Positions 9,271 through 18,954 of a stretch of 64,000 bases of DNA are shown here, piece after piece. Each line of letters begins with the position of its first letter. Within the stretch, counting starts at the first letter, position 1. Under the pieces are notes generated by a model that was not told the DNA's origin, searched no databases, and worked only from the letters and a program-made list of their open reading frames with translations. Source of the stretch: CADEDH01 sp041394285 (GTDB lineage: Bacteria; Actinomycetota; Acidimicrobiia; Acidimicrobiales; SZUA-35); the NCBI GenBank assembly GCA_041394285.1, contig JAWKIL010000027.1:1-64000 (forward strand). Reading direction: 5' to 3'. The translations under genes were made by a program, and so were the position numbers.

Positions 9271-10767
9271 GGCCGCATCAGCGGTGACAAGTGGAAATCG
9301 AGTGGGGGAAGGGCCGGCGACGCGTCGACCGCGCACCCCGGTTGACCGGGCGAGCAGCGCTGCCTCGCTCAGCACGAACAAGGCCGCCACTGCGATCACG
9401 GCCACCCCGCTCGGGGTGATCTCGGTCGCTGAGCCGGGCAGCAGCCAGACGGCCAGCAGCGCAACAGCCACTGCAGCGGTGCTGCGCACTACGACCGGCA
9501 CCACCGGAGCCAGCAGCCGCCTGACCGTCCCGTCCAACGCCCGGGCCACGAGATGCAGGAAGACGAGGTAGTGAGCGACCGTAACGGCCGACGATAAGGC
9601 CACCCCCAGCTCGAAGCTGCCGGCCAGGCCGCCGATGAGCACCGCCACCACCCGCGACACGACGAGCGAGGTCTGGAAGACCAGATCCCGTCGGAGTTGT
9701 TCGAGCACGGTGAAGGTGGGCGACAGAGGTGCCACCACGATGATCACGAGGAACCAGGGGGCGAGCAACTGGAACAACCGCCCGGCCCCCTTCCACTCGT
9801 CGCCGAACAGCACGGTGGCGACGAGAGGCCCAGCGATGACCAGCGCCACAGTGAGCGGCAGCGCCACCCTGGTCATCACGTTCACGATCCGCGTGATCTC
9901 GCCCAGGAGCCGCCCGTCGCGATGGGCGTCGGGAGCGGAGCCCTGGAACACCGTCGCCAGTGCCATCGTCAACATGGCCGCAGGGGCGATGATCATCCGG
10001 TAGGACAAGGCGTAGATGCCCGTGGACTGGATGGAGAACAGCAGCGGTATCAGCAGCACCGGGGCCTGGACCCCGAGCGAGTTCATCACGCCGGCTGGCG
10101 TCGACAGCAGCGGAAACGACGAGTACCGGCGGGCCAGCGGCCACAGCGGCATGCGCCCGGGCACGCACCACTGCCGACGGAGCCGCCAGAGCCCGATTCC
10201 GGCAACGGCGCCGGCCGCCCCCTGCCCGGCCAGCTGACCGGCCACGAGACCACCGGCCGATCCGGCTGTGCCGAGCCCGAGGCTCACGACGGTGTTCACT
10301 ACGCCCTGGCCCGCTCGAGACCAGCCCACGTCGGTGAAGGCGTCGATTCGTCCGAGCAGCGCCTGGTAGGCCGCCGCCACCCCGAACAGGGCGACCGCCA
10401 AGGCCATGGCCGTCCCCGCCAGGAGCCGGTCCCGGCCGCCGCCGTACCCGGTGAGCTGGAGGTACCCGAGGAAGAGGGCGCCCATCGCCGCCGCCGCCGG
10501 CGGTGTGAACCACATGCTGAGGCGCAACAGAGCCCGGGCCTCCAACGGCGATTCGGGGATGGCGATGGCCAGGTGGTACCTCCCATTGGCCGGCGTGGAA
10601 GCCATCGCCAGCACCGCCGTGAACACACCAGCGACGCCGAAGGCGGCTGGCGGGTAACGCCGGGTCAGGAGCGGTGACACGGCGAGGAACACCACCTGTC
10701 CCGCCACACTGCCCAGCAACACGGCCGAGGACGACCGCAGGTAGCTCTTGCGTCCCGCCGCCAGCAT
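9262..10767 (-). CDS. Polysaccharide flippase, Wzx/MATE-like
   Basis: An ATG at 10767, immediately after the upstream glycosyltransferase stop, gives a 501-residue integral membrane protein with about 12-14 hydrophobic helices. The opening SSSAVLLGSVAGQVVFLAVSPLLTRRYPPAAFGVAGVF is typical of the polysaccharide-biosynthesis Wzx family, as is SIQSTGIYALSYRMI in the second half. A charged segment (FGDEWKGAGRLFQLLAPW) between helices is also characteristic. It would flip the undecaprenyl-linked repeat unit across the membrane before polymerisation by the Wzy-like protein at 4875-6312. It is intact, unlike the other two flippases of the island. Confidence 0.88.
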   Translation of the reverse strand: MLAAGRKSYLRSSSAVLLGSVAGQVVFLAVSPLLTRRYPPAAFGVAGVFTAVLAMASTPANGRYHLAIAIPESPLEARALLRLSMWFTPPAAAAMGALFLGYLQLTGYGGGRDRLLAGTAMALAVALFGVAAAYQALLGRIDAFTDVGWSRAGQGVVNTVVSLGLGTAGSAGGLVAGQLAGQGAAGAVAGIGLWRLRRQWCVPGRMPLWPLARRYSSFPLLSTPAGVMNSLGVQAPVLLIPLLFSIQSTGIYALSYRMIIAPAAMLTMALATVFQGSAPDAHRDGRLLGEITRIVNVMTRVALPLTVALVIAGPLVATVLFGDEWKGAGRLFQLLAPWFLVIIVVAPLSPTFTVLEQLRRDLVFQTSLVVSRVVAVLIGGLAGSFELGVALSSAVTVAHYLVFLHLVARALDGTVRRLLAPVVPVVVRSTAAVAVALLAVWLLPGSATEITPSGVAVIAVAALFVLSEAALLARSTGVRGRRVAGPSPTRFPLVTADAAAD

Positions 10768-10768
10768 C

Positions 10769-11938
10769 TCACGCCCCGGTGGGGATCGGCAGTGCCTCGT
10801 ATGCCCGGAGCAGTTCCTTGAGCTCGGTCTCCCAGCTGAAACGCTCCTCGAACACCCGCCGCGCTCGCGCTCCGAGATGAGACAACCGCGCCGGGTCGGC
10901 GAGTAACGCCCGCACTGCCGCCACCGCATCGTCCGACGACGTCGGGTCGATCGTTGCGCCCACCCCATCGTCATCGGTGGTGCCTCGCCCGATTACGTCC
11001 ACGAAGCGGGGAAAGTGTGGCCCGAGGACGGGGGTGCCCGCCGCCAGATACTCATAGAGCTTGTTGGGCTGGGCATCCACGTTGTTGGGAACTGGCTGGA
11101 ACAGGAGAAGGCCGAGCTTCGAGTCGCCCATGATCCGGACGGCCTCGTGATGTGGCACAGGACCGCGGAACTCGAAGCTCGGCGTGGTGGCAGCCACCGC
11201 CTCGAACCGGGCGGCAAGCTCCGGTGGATGGCAGGGGCCGGCGAAGACCACCCGGGCGTTGGACCGCTCGGCGATCGCGAGCATCTGCTCGGCTCCCCTC
11301 ACGGCGTTGATGACCCCGACGAAGCAGACGTCATAGCGGCGCTCCTCCACCGGGGCGGGTGGTGGGAAGTGATCAGCGGAGGCGAAGTTCCGCACCCGGA
11401 AGACAAGGGGATGGACCTGCTCGAACCGGTCGGCGATAGCGTCGGTGGCGGCCACGACCACCGACACCCGGCTCGTGCACCAGTTCTCGAGCCGCTCAAA
11501 CCCGGCTGCCACGATCGATCGCACCGCCGCCGGGATCCACTCCTTGGCCAGGATCTGCCGGGGCACGTCCTCGTGGACGTCGTACACCACGGACCGACCG
11601 GCGAAGACGAACAGGGGCGCCAGCGCGATCATTTCCGGATCGTGGATGTGGATGACCTTCCGGCCGGTGCGGAGGCCGACAGCGAGGCCGAACCACGGCC
11701 TGAGTAGGAGCCGGGCGAACCGTCCCGGCAGGCGAAGGCCGTGGATGACGACGGGTACCGGGCCCGCCACCGGCTCCGGTGGCGGTCCACTGGTGACGAC
11801 ATGGAGCTCGACGTCGTAGCCGTTTTCGGACAGCGAGCCGCACTCCCGCAGCAGGATCCGGGTGTCGGCAGGCGGGTGAGAGGTGGTCAGGTGGCACACG
11901 CCCTGCCGGGTGGGGCGCCCCCGCCGCAGCAACCTCAC
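10769..11938 (-). CDS. GT4 glycosyltransferase
   Basis: A 389-residue GT-B enzyme. It opens with VCHLTTSHPPADTRILLREC, common in GT4 transferases of capsule clusters. It has VIHIHDPEMIALAPL and VVYDVHEDVPRQIL in the acceptor domain. The donor domain has RYDVCFVGVINAVRGAEQML and LFQPVPNNVDAQPNKLYEYLAAGTPVLG, where the conserved Glu lies in KLYEYLAAG. The GTG at 11938 overlaps the stop of the preceding fusion gene (GTGA), so the two are translationally coupled. Donor and acceptor are unknown. Confidence 0.88.
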   Translation of the reverse strand: MRLLRRGRPTRQGVCHLTTSHPPADTRILLRECGSLSENGYDVELHVVTSGPPPEPVAGPVPVVIHGLRLPGRFARLLLRPWFGLAVGLRTGRKVIHIHDPEMIALAPLFVFAGRSVVYDVHEDVPRQILAKEWIPAAVRSIVAAGFERLENWCTSRVSVVVAATDAIADRFEQVHPLVFRVRNFASADHFPPPAPVEERRYDVCFVGVINAVRGAEQMLAIAERSNARVVFAGPCHPPELAARFEAVAATTPSFEFRGPVPHHEAVRIMGDSKLGLLLFQPVPNNVDAQPNKLYEYLAAGTPVLGPHFPRFVDVIGRGTTDDDGVGATIDPTSSDDAVAAVRALLADPARLSHLGARARRVFEERFSWETELKELLRAYEALPIPTGA

Positions 11939-14667
11939 GACTCCTCCCCCTTGAAGCTGAGGGCGGCGTCCACGATGCGACCGATCTCACCGGTGGTCAG
12001 GTAGGGATGCATGGGCAGGCTCACCGCTCGCTCGCAGGCGGCGGTGGCCCGGTCGAGATCGACCAGTGAGTTCCCCACGGATCCGGCAAACGCCGGCTGG
12101 GCGTGGAGTGCCGCCGGATAGTAGATGGCAGTTGGCACACCCCAGCTCTTGAGATGGGCGATGAAGCGGTCCCGCTCGTCCACCAGGAGGGTGAACTGGG
12201 CCCAGGCGCTCGTGTCGACGTAGTGACGCTGGGGGATCTCGAAGCGATCGCCGAGAGCTGCGACGTAGGCCGCGGCCACCGCCCGCCGGGCCTGGAGCTC
12301 GGTTGGGAAATGCTCCAGCTTGGGCCGGAGAACCGCGGCCTGGAGGGCGTCGAGCCGGCCGTTGATCCCGATGCGGACGTTGGCGTACTTGTGGTCGCCC
12401 TTGCCGTGGGCCCGGATCGAGCGAAGCTCGTCGGCGAAGGCCGGGTCGAGCGTGAGCACGGCACCGCCGTCGCCGTAGCAGCCGAGCGGCTTGGCCGGGA
12501 AGAAGCTGGTGGCGGTGGCGTCGGCCAGGGTGCCCACCGGGCGTTCGCCCAGCATGCCCCCGAAGCTCTGGGCTGCGTCGGCCAGGACCGGGAGCCGGAA
12601 GGGCCGGGCCACCTCGTCGATCTCGGCGTAGGCGGCGGGGGCGCCGAAGATGTCGACCGGGATCACAGCCGCCGGGCGGAGCCCGGCCTCAGCCGCCGAC
12701 TTCACCGCCATCGCCAGGCTGTCCACGTCCATGGTGAGGTCGGGGCCGGAGTCGACGAACACCGGGGTGGCGCCGAGCAGTGCCACCACCTCGGCCGTGG
12801 CCACGAAGGTGAACGTGGGTACGAACACGGCGTCACCGCGTCCGATCCCCAGCGCCATGAGCGGCATCAGCAGAGCGTCGGTGCCGCTGGCGCAGGTGAC
12901 GCAATCGGCCGCCGCGGAGAACTCGGCCAGCTCCTCCTCGAGAGCGGTCACGTGCCGGCCGAGGATGAAGTGGCCGGAGCCGATCACGTCGGCCACATTG
13001 GCGTCGATCGCCGCACCGATGTGGGCCCGGTGGGCCACGAGGTCGGCGAACTGGATCGGCGAGGTCACCTCGGTCGAAGCGTCGGTGGCCGACGCGAGCC
13101 GGAGCTCGTCGGGACCGACCTCCACATAGCGCTCGCCGGTCTCGGGGCAGGTGAGGTCCGGCCCCAGCCGGTGTCCCTGGCGCGACATCCAACCGATGCG
13201 ACGGGCCGGAGTGCCGGCCATGAGGGCGTACTCGGGAACGTCGCGGGTGACGGTGGCGCCGGCGGCGATGAAGCAGTGGCTGCCCAGGGTGACGCCGCAC
13301 ACGATGGTGGCGTTGGCGCCGATGCTGGCCCCCGTTCGCACGACCGTGGGCCGATACTCGTCCTTGCGCACCACGGCGGCGCGAGGGTTGTTCACGTTGG
13401 TGAACACGCAGGACGGCCCGCAGAAGACCTCGTCCTCCAGGGTGACGCCCTCGAACACGCTCACGTTGTTCTGGATCTTGCAGCCGTCGCCCACGCTCAC
13501 ATTCGGGCCCACCACCACGTTCTGGCCCAGGCTGCAGTTGGCTCCCACCGAGGAGCCGGTGAGCACGTGGCTGAAGTGCCAGATCCGGGTGCCGTCGCCG
13601 ATGGTCACGCCGTCATCGATCACGGCTGTCTCGTGCACCCCGGGGTGGCCCGGCACAGCCGGCTGAGCGACGACCGGCCGCGGCCACTGCGGCGGGGGCC
13701 ACCGGGCCGACTGCATCGACCTCGGTGGCCCGGGCCAGAACTCGCAGCACACGCTGCGCTCGTCACCGTCGGTGCGGACGGGGTGATGCCCGGCGACAGC
13801 ATCCAGAAAGTGCTGGCACTCGTTGCGCAGCGGCTCCGACCTCGGCACGGCCCGGAACGTGGCCTCTGCTCTGGTCGGCACCGGGCTGCCCAGCTTCCAG
13901 GAGATGTCGTGGTGGTAGAGCGCCAGCTTCTCGTCCCACTCCTCGGAGTCGTCGAACACGGCCATGGCGCTGTCGCCCACCACCACCAGGCGCTGCTCCT
14001 TGAACGGGTGGAGCCACGACACGAAGATGTGCCCCGCCACCCCGCTGGGGAACTCGAGGGATGTGGTGGTGGTGTCGGCCACGTCGGCCCGGAGGAACGA
14101 ATGGCCAGTGGCGGTCACCTTGCTCGGCTCCTCGCCCACCAGGGCCAGGATCATCGAGATGTCGTGGGGGGCGAAGCTCCAGAGGCTGTCTTCCTCCCGG
14201 CGAACCTTTCCCAGGTTCAGCCGGTTCGAGTAGACGTAGCGGAGCCGACCCAGCTCCCCGCCGTCCACCAAGGCCTTGAGGGCTTCGAACACCGGGTGGT
14301 ACTGGAGCAGATGGCCCACCATGCACACCCGGTCGGCGGCGGCGGCCGCAGCCACGATGGCGTCGGCGTCGGCCAGGGTGAGGGCCAGCGGCTTCTCCAC
14401 GAAGATGTGCTTGCCGGCCTGCACCGCTTCCACCGCCAGCTCCCGGTGCAGCGCAGCCGGAGCAGCGATCATCACGCCGTCGATGGCGGGATCGGCCAGC
14501 AGCTCAGCCCAGGTGGCAGCCCGGACGCCATGGGTCTCGGCCATGGCTTGGGCGACGGCGGGGTCGGCGTCGCACACCGCCTCCAGGGCGCCGATCTCGG
14601 CCGTTACCCGTACCAGGTTCTTGCCCCAGTAGCCGCAGCCGGCCACGCCGATTCGTGTGGTTGTCAT
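11935..14667 (-). CDS. Three-domain fusion: Gfo/Idh/MocA dehydrogenase, hexapeptide N-acetyltransferase and DegT/WlbC aminotransferase
   Basis: One uninterrupted 910-residue frame joins three activities that are usually separate. Residues about 1-310 are a Gfo/Idh/MocA oxidoreductase (IGVAGCGYWGKNLVR, then the catalytic EKPLAL). Residues about 340-515 are a left-handed beta-helix acetyltransferase (HETAVIDDGVTIGDGTRIWH, then GANATIVCGVTLG). Residues about 535-910 are a PLP aminotransferase (CASGTDALLMPLMALGIG; Schiff-base Lys near 725 in FFPAKPLGCYGDGG). This order matches WlbA/WlbB/WlbC (WbpB/D/E), which convert UDP-GlcNAcA to UDP-2,3-diacetamido-glucuronic acid. Residues about 310-340 read poorly, and another frame there resembles an oxidoreductase C-terminus, so a compensated frameshift at that junction is possible. 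It feeds the locus, probably with the epimerase at 1007-2107. Confidence 0.88.
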   Translation of the reverse strand: MTTTRIGVAGCGYWGKNLVRVTAEIGALEAVCDADPAVAQAMAETHGVRAATWAELLADPAIDGVMIAAPAALHRELAVEAVQAGKHIFVEKPLALTLADADAIVAAAAAADRVCMVGHLLQYHPVFEALKALVDGGELGRLRYVYSNRLNLGKVRREEDSLWSFAPHDISMILALVGEEPSKVTATGHSFLRADVADTTTTSLEFPSGVAGHIFVSWLHPFKEQRLVVVGDSAMAVFDDSEEWDEKLALYHHDISWKLGSPVPTRAEATFRAVPRSEPLRNECQHFLDAVAGHHPVRTDGDERSVCCEFWPGPPRSMQSARWPPPQWPRPVVAQPAVPGHPGVHETAVIDDGVTIGDGTRIWHFSHVLTGSSVGANCSLGQNVVVGPNVSVGDGCKIQNNVSVFEGVTLEDEVFCGPSCVFTNVNNPRAAVVRKDEYRPTVVRTGASIGANATIVCGVTLGSHCFIAAGATVTRDVPEYALMAGTPARRIGWMSRQGHRLGPDLTCPETGERYVEVGPDELRLASATDASTEVTSPIQFADLVAHRAHIGAAIDANVADVIGSGHFILGRHVTALEEELAEFSAAADCVTCASGTDALLMPLMALGIGRGDAVFVPTFTFVATAEVVALLGATPVFVDSGPDLTMDVDSLAMAVKSAAEAGLRPAAVIPVDIFGAPAAYAEIDEVARPFRLPVLADAAQSFGGMLGERPVGTLADATATSFFPAKPLGCYGDGGAVLTLDPAFADELRSIRAHGKGDHKYANVRIGINGRLDALQAAVLRPKLEHFPTELQARRAVAAAYVAALGDRFEIPQRHYVDTSAWAQFTLLVDERDRFIAHLKSWGVPTAIYYPAALHAQPAFAGSVGNSLVDLDRATAACERAVSLPMHPYLTTGEIGRIVDAALSFKGEES

Positions 14668-14752
14668 GATGTCCTCAGAGGTGATGCTTGATTCGTTACG
14701 ACTCGTCGCCGTCCGCCCGACGCCGACCGTTCCGCCGCGAAGGCAGGTGGCT

Positions 14753-15757
14753 TCAGTGGTTGCTGGACGCCGGGGCCGGCAGGGATGCGGCCCGCAGGTG
14801 GGCTGCGTGGGGCAGGCTCAGGTAGACGGTCACCACGGCGGCCGACAGCACGACACCGACCACCGCGATGGTGGGCGAGGAGGAGCCGGCTTGAGCCAGG
14901 ACGGCCAGCAGCATCGTGCAGGCCGAAACCACCACCGTTGTGCGCTCGTGCCCCCAGCCGCCTTCGTTGGCGAGCCGCTGGTACACGTGCTCGCGGTGGG
15001 CTTCCATCAGCGGTGCCCCCCGACGGGCCCGGCGGGCCAGGGTAAAGCCCACGTCGGCGACGTACAGGCCGAACGGCAGCAAAGCCGCCACCAGTGGGAT
15101 TCCGTTGCCGACGCCGACGACAGCGAGCATGGCCAACATCGAGCCGAGCAGATAGCTCCCCACGTCACCCAGGAACACCCTGTTCGTGGCGTTGAACGGA
15201 GCGAAGGCGAGCGACGCACCCACGAGGGCCAGCGCCGGCACCTCGATGCCCCCGCCCCATCGGAGCGAGGCCACCGCCAGTGACGAGGCGATGATCGTGG
15301 TCGTGGCGGCCGAGATGCCGTTGATGCCGTCCATGAAGTTGAAGGCGTTGACGAACAGCACGAGCCAGCCCGTCATCGCAGCCACGGCCAGGAGGCCGAC
15401 GAGCCAGGTGGCCTTGTCCAGGGCGACCAGGCCGAAGCCGGCGCTGAGGGCGAGCTGGGCGATCAGGCGGGTGGTGGCCTGCAGGCCACGGAGGTCGTCC
15501 CGCAAACCGAGGGCGGCGAAGGCAGTGGCGGCCACGGCGAGCGCTAGCACGTCCCACGACGAGACCCACCAAGTGGCGGTGGCTCCGAGGCCCACCACGA
15601 GACCCACCAGCACGGCCAGCCCCCCGCCGCGCGGCACCACACCGATATGCGAGGTGCGGTGCCCTTCACTGTCGACGATTGATCGCCGGTGCAACGTAGT
15701 GATGATTTGCGGACATACGACCGCTGTGGCCAGGCCGGAGACGGCACAGGCGATCAA
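14753..15757 (-). CDS. wecA: Undecaprenyl-phosphate sugar-1-phosphate transferase (WecA/MraY superfamily)
   Basis: An integral membrane protein of 334 residues with about ten helices and the family's cytoplasmic motifs: HRTSHIGVVPRGGGLA, LGLRDDLRGL (the Asp pair), FVNAFNFMDGINGIS and NRVFLGDVGSYLLGS, ending with MEAHREHVYQRL. It would start repeat-unit assembly by moving GlcNAc-1-P or a related sugar phosphate onto undecaprenyl phosphate. The frame opens with a TTG at 15757. A slightly different start cannot be excluded because the N-terminus is short. A structured leader element lies about 200 bases upstream. This is the head gene of module 1. Confidence 0.88.
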   Translation of the reverse strand: MIACAVSGLATAVVCPQIITTLHRRSIVDSEGHRTSHIGVVPRGGGLAVLVGLVVGLGATATWWVSSWDVLALAVAATAFAALGLRDDLRGLQATTRLIAQLALSAGFGLVALDKATWLVGLLAVAAMTGWLVLFVNAFNFMDGINGISAATTTIIASSLAVASLRWGGGIEVPALALVGASLAFAPFNATNRVFLGDVGSYLLGSMLAMLAVVGVGNGIPLVAALLPFGLYVADVGFTLARRARRGAPLMEAHREHVYQRLANEGGWGHERTTVVVSACTMLLAVLAQAGSSSPTIAVVGVVLSAAVVTVYLSLPHAAHLRAASLPAPASSNH

Positions 15758-16813
15758 AGCTGGTGCCGAAAGCGCCCGACAGGCTGGTCACGGCCGTTTC
15801 CAGCCCGACGATCCCGGTCGCCTAGGTCAAGTCGTGCGTCGCTGCCAACCGCCATTGGCTTGAGCTGGCCTGATGCAGCCGACCGAAGGTCGGCCGACAT
15901 GCCCCGATGAGGGAGCGGCACAACGTCAAGCCCCGAAGGTCGCAGACGAACGGAGCATCCCATGGAGTGTTCCCTCTGCCTTCAATGGACCACCCGCAGA
16001 AGGGATGCTACGGATCATCAACTCGGCATTGCAATCAAATCACCTCGACTGGGTTGATCTCTTTATTGATATATTCAGCACACTGCTTGTCGATCCAATT
16101 ATCCCGATAGCCACGATTCCGCGTAGGGCTTGAGTTGTTCAGGTTGCGGGGTTCACGGTGGGTGGGATTCGGTCGACGGCGACAAGGAAGGTGGGGGTTC
16201 AAGATCAGTCTCGGTTGAGGTGGAGTATGCGTCCGGCGGCCGTGACGTGTCCGGGCGATGTGGAGGGGGTTGGCAGCGGAGGGCTGCAGGTGTGGCGTGG
16301 AGTGGGCCGGTGGTGGTGAGGAGCCGGGCCCAGAACAGCCCAACCTCGGCCAGGCCCCCAACCGGTCAAACGCCCGCCACGCCGAAGCCCACGACGGGCC
16401 CGGGCTGAACAGATGGCCCAACCCACCGCATGCACGTGGGAGGCCTTCCGGGCCCCATCACCCAGCGCCAGCAGGGTCGGACCCAACAGCCGCCCGGATG
16501 ATGGCGCCGCGAGCCAAGGCTCTGGGGCACTTGGCGCAGACCGCTGGCCAGGCCTACTGCTATAGCCAGCTCAGTAAGCAGCACCCGAGGCCCGCCCGGC
16601 TGATCAGACACTCACCACCACTGCCACTGAGCAAGCCCCGAATCAGCCTGTTACCTTCACCCATGACAAGGCCCCCCTTCCCAGAAGCCCCTGTCGCAAC
16701 ACACAATCTCCCAGGAGAGGGCGTGACGCTGGCCTCCGCGCAATCAGCTATAGGAAATCGCGGTTAGGGCGCGTCTTCGGGAACTAGATATGGCCAACAA
16801 CGACAATAGTTGG
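15758..16813. other. Long intergenic region between wecA and the acyltransferase gene
   Basis: About 1 kb without a convincing gene. The part nearest wecA carries the structured leader element at 15954-16013 and, beyond it, an AT-rich stretch around 16060-16110 that could hold the promoter. The segment 16130-16690 is GC-rich, and short open frames in all directions have no recognisable motif. It could be the remnant of a lost gene. Confidence 0.5.
15954..16013 (-). promoter_or_regulatory. Structured leader element, copy A (upstream of wecA)
   Basis: Read on the minus strand, this roughly 60-nt segment is bounded by a perfect 8-bp stem (AGCATCCC / GGGATGCT at 16002-16009 and 15954-15961). Inside it is a second 5-bp stem (TCTGC/GCAGA) around the sequence GGGTGGTCCATTGAAG. 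Its upstream edge is CCGTAGCAT. Copy B at 27615-27679 shares the same blocks in the same order, and copy C at 24064-24106 is more diverged. All three precede minus-strand polysaccharide genes. It is probably an RNA leader or a protein-binding site. Confidence 0.6.
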
Positions 16814-18954
16814 CTACGAGAAGGCGAGACGCTGTATCGACGCTTCAAGTGGCTTCAGGAGGTGGTCAGCGCCGGCTGGCGTGAGGTGGTCATCGTCGTA
16901 GTAGCGCCAAGTGGTGCCGTCGAATTGACGACAGAGCGTGTTGCATAGATGCGGAATTGGATCGAAGATCTCAAGCCCAGGCGTTGAAGCAGCTATCGCC
17001 TGCTCGACGAGCACCACCCGCCCACGCCGAAGATCGACCGCGCTAAGTGGCTGTGGGTCCAGATCGCCGTCAGGATGCACAAACGATATCCGTTCCAGTG
17101 GATTGTTAGGGAACTCGGGAACGGTGGAGATCAAGAGCATCGGAACTCCGGCATCCGCCAACGGGTCCACGACTGCGCGCAGACCAGCGTCCCAGACCGC
17201 AAGCGCCTCCTCCTCGTTGCGAGCCAAGGGCCGATCGGGCAACTTCACGTCGAAATTCTCACCCGGTGCCCGAGTGTAGGTCGGTGACCGGTTCGCTATT
17301 ACCACCAACGCTGGACGCTCTCGGAGAATGGTCTCCAGAACGTCCGTCTGCCAGTCCGCGCACCCCGGCTCGTCGACGGCCACGGCAGCACTGAACGGGC
17401 AGCCGAAGTGATTCCATACCTCGAAGCCGAGACCGGATCGCTGGGCAGCTTCTGCCACGGTGGCCGAGATAGCCCAAGCGTGCGAGTCGCCCACCAGGAA
17501 CACGGATGGCCGGCCGGCGACGCTCCAACTGCACAAGTCTTGATTCCAATCCCGGTGAGGTCCATCCTCGGCGCAATCAAGTCTCTGCGCGCCGGCGTAC
17601 TCGAACCGAGATGAAAACGTGATACCTCGAGCCGCCCTCAAGCTTGGGCTGACTGCAAGTAGCCCGGCCACCAAGGTCAAGGGGACAGCAATACATGTCA
17701 CGGCTAGACCAACGGACCTTCGTAGCGACATAGCCGATGCCGCACGGAAGGGAACCTCAAGAGTGGCGTAGGAGAGCAGAGCTAAAGTAAAGGTGGAGAC
17801 CAACGCTACCGGCACCGCCAACGGACTTTCATCGAAAGCAAATCGGCACAGTACGAGGGCTGGCCAATGCCACAGGTACAAGCCGTAGGACAGGTCACCG
17901 ACCATCACCATTGGACGCGATGACAGGATCCGCGACCGTCCGCCATCCGTGGTCCCAGCAAGAAGTAAACCAACGGTAGCCGCCACTGGGACTATGGCGC
18001 GCCAGCCCGGAAACGCCATAGCGTCGCTGTAGAAGGCGAAGCACCCTGCTAGAGCCAGGATCGCCGCCACTCGAAGAACCAGGACAAGCCACCGGTGAAC
18101 CCGAAGCACGGCAGTCGAGACGAGAAATCCCGCCAGGAACTCCCATGCCCTGGTAGGCGAAGAATAGAAGGCGATCTCGGCGAAGCCGGGGGCGTAGGGA
18201 AGAACCCCCACCCCTCCTGACGACTGGTTGTAAGCAGGCACAGCACCAGGGAAACGACCCTGATCAAGCCAAGAACGATGGGAAGGATACGGGAACTCGA
18301 CCTCGACCATCGACGATCGGCCCTGTGCAGCAAGACGAAGAGCACTGGCACTATCAGATAGAACTGCCCGACCCCAAGCGACCAGGTGTGGAGAAGAGGG
18401 TCGTGTGCCGTTCCAGGGCTGAAGTAGTTGCTTCCTGAGAGCGTGAACCGCAGATTCGAAGAGAAAGCAGTGTAGCCGCCAAGGCTGACCAGGCCATGGG
18501 CGAGTGAAGACCGAACGGGACGAGAAACAGGCCGATGATCAACGTGGTAGCGACCATCAGGGTTGCGGGCGGCATCAGGCGGCGGATACGGCGCCCATAG
18601 AACTGCCTGAGGACTCGGGCTCGACTCGACCGAACGCCGCAGGACGCCGGCGATAACGAAGCCCGAGATCACGAAGAAGATGTCGACCCCGACGAAACCG
18701 CCCGGAAGATACGGTCCTGCGTGGTAGATCACTGCCACCACGGCTATTGCTCGCAACCCCTGGATATCCAGCCGAATGTGTGAGGGCCGGGCAGATCGCA
18801 AGTCATGTTCTACGGACTGGCCGACTGAGGGCACTTTGACGCTTCCGGGCTTCACCTCAATCACATAGATGTCGTCGGACGGGTTTGCCAGTTCGGCCGG
18901 AATCTCAGTATCCGGTCGATCGACCCTCAGCTCTCCCATAGATCGGATCAACAC
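16814..18954 (-). CDS. Acyltransferase-3 / SGNH O-acetyltransferase (OafA-like), frameshifted
   Basis: The N-terminal acyltransferase-3 domain opens with RLDIQGLRAIAVVAVIYHAG, followed by GGFVGVDIFFVISGFVIAGVL. A middle part lies in another frame (MPPATLMVATTLIIGLFLVPFG) and then returns with LLHTWSLGVGQFYLIVPVLF. The second half, 16814-18310, carries the remaining helices (GDLSYGLYLWHWPALVL) and a periplasmic SGNH esterase-like domain with FLVGDSHAW and the DDDHLTPAGAD catalytic motif. At least three frame changes between 18250 and 18600 are needed. The protein would O-acetylate the polysaccharide, using helices to pass acetyl groups outward. The usual LGVEEQFY motif reads LGVGQFY, possibly a lost codon. 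Confidence 0.75.

Noticed and set aside
12103..14691. 862-codon plus-strand frame
   Set aside because: It is entirely antisense to the three-domain fusion, whose conserved motifs are unambiguous. Long antisense frames are expected in GC-rich DNA.
15954..16013. Known c-di-GMP (GEMM) riboswitch or ops/JUMPstart element
   Set aside because: The GGGACGCAAAGC core of GEMM is absent. The similarity to the ops site is limited to a few bases (CGTAGCAT) and lies in the wrong phylogenetic context.
16205..16486. Possible transposase remnant in the 1-kb gap
   Set aside because: The frame reads with some coding character, but no DDE or other transposase motif could be found.
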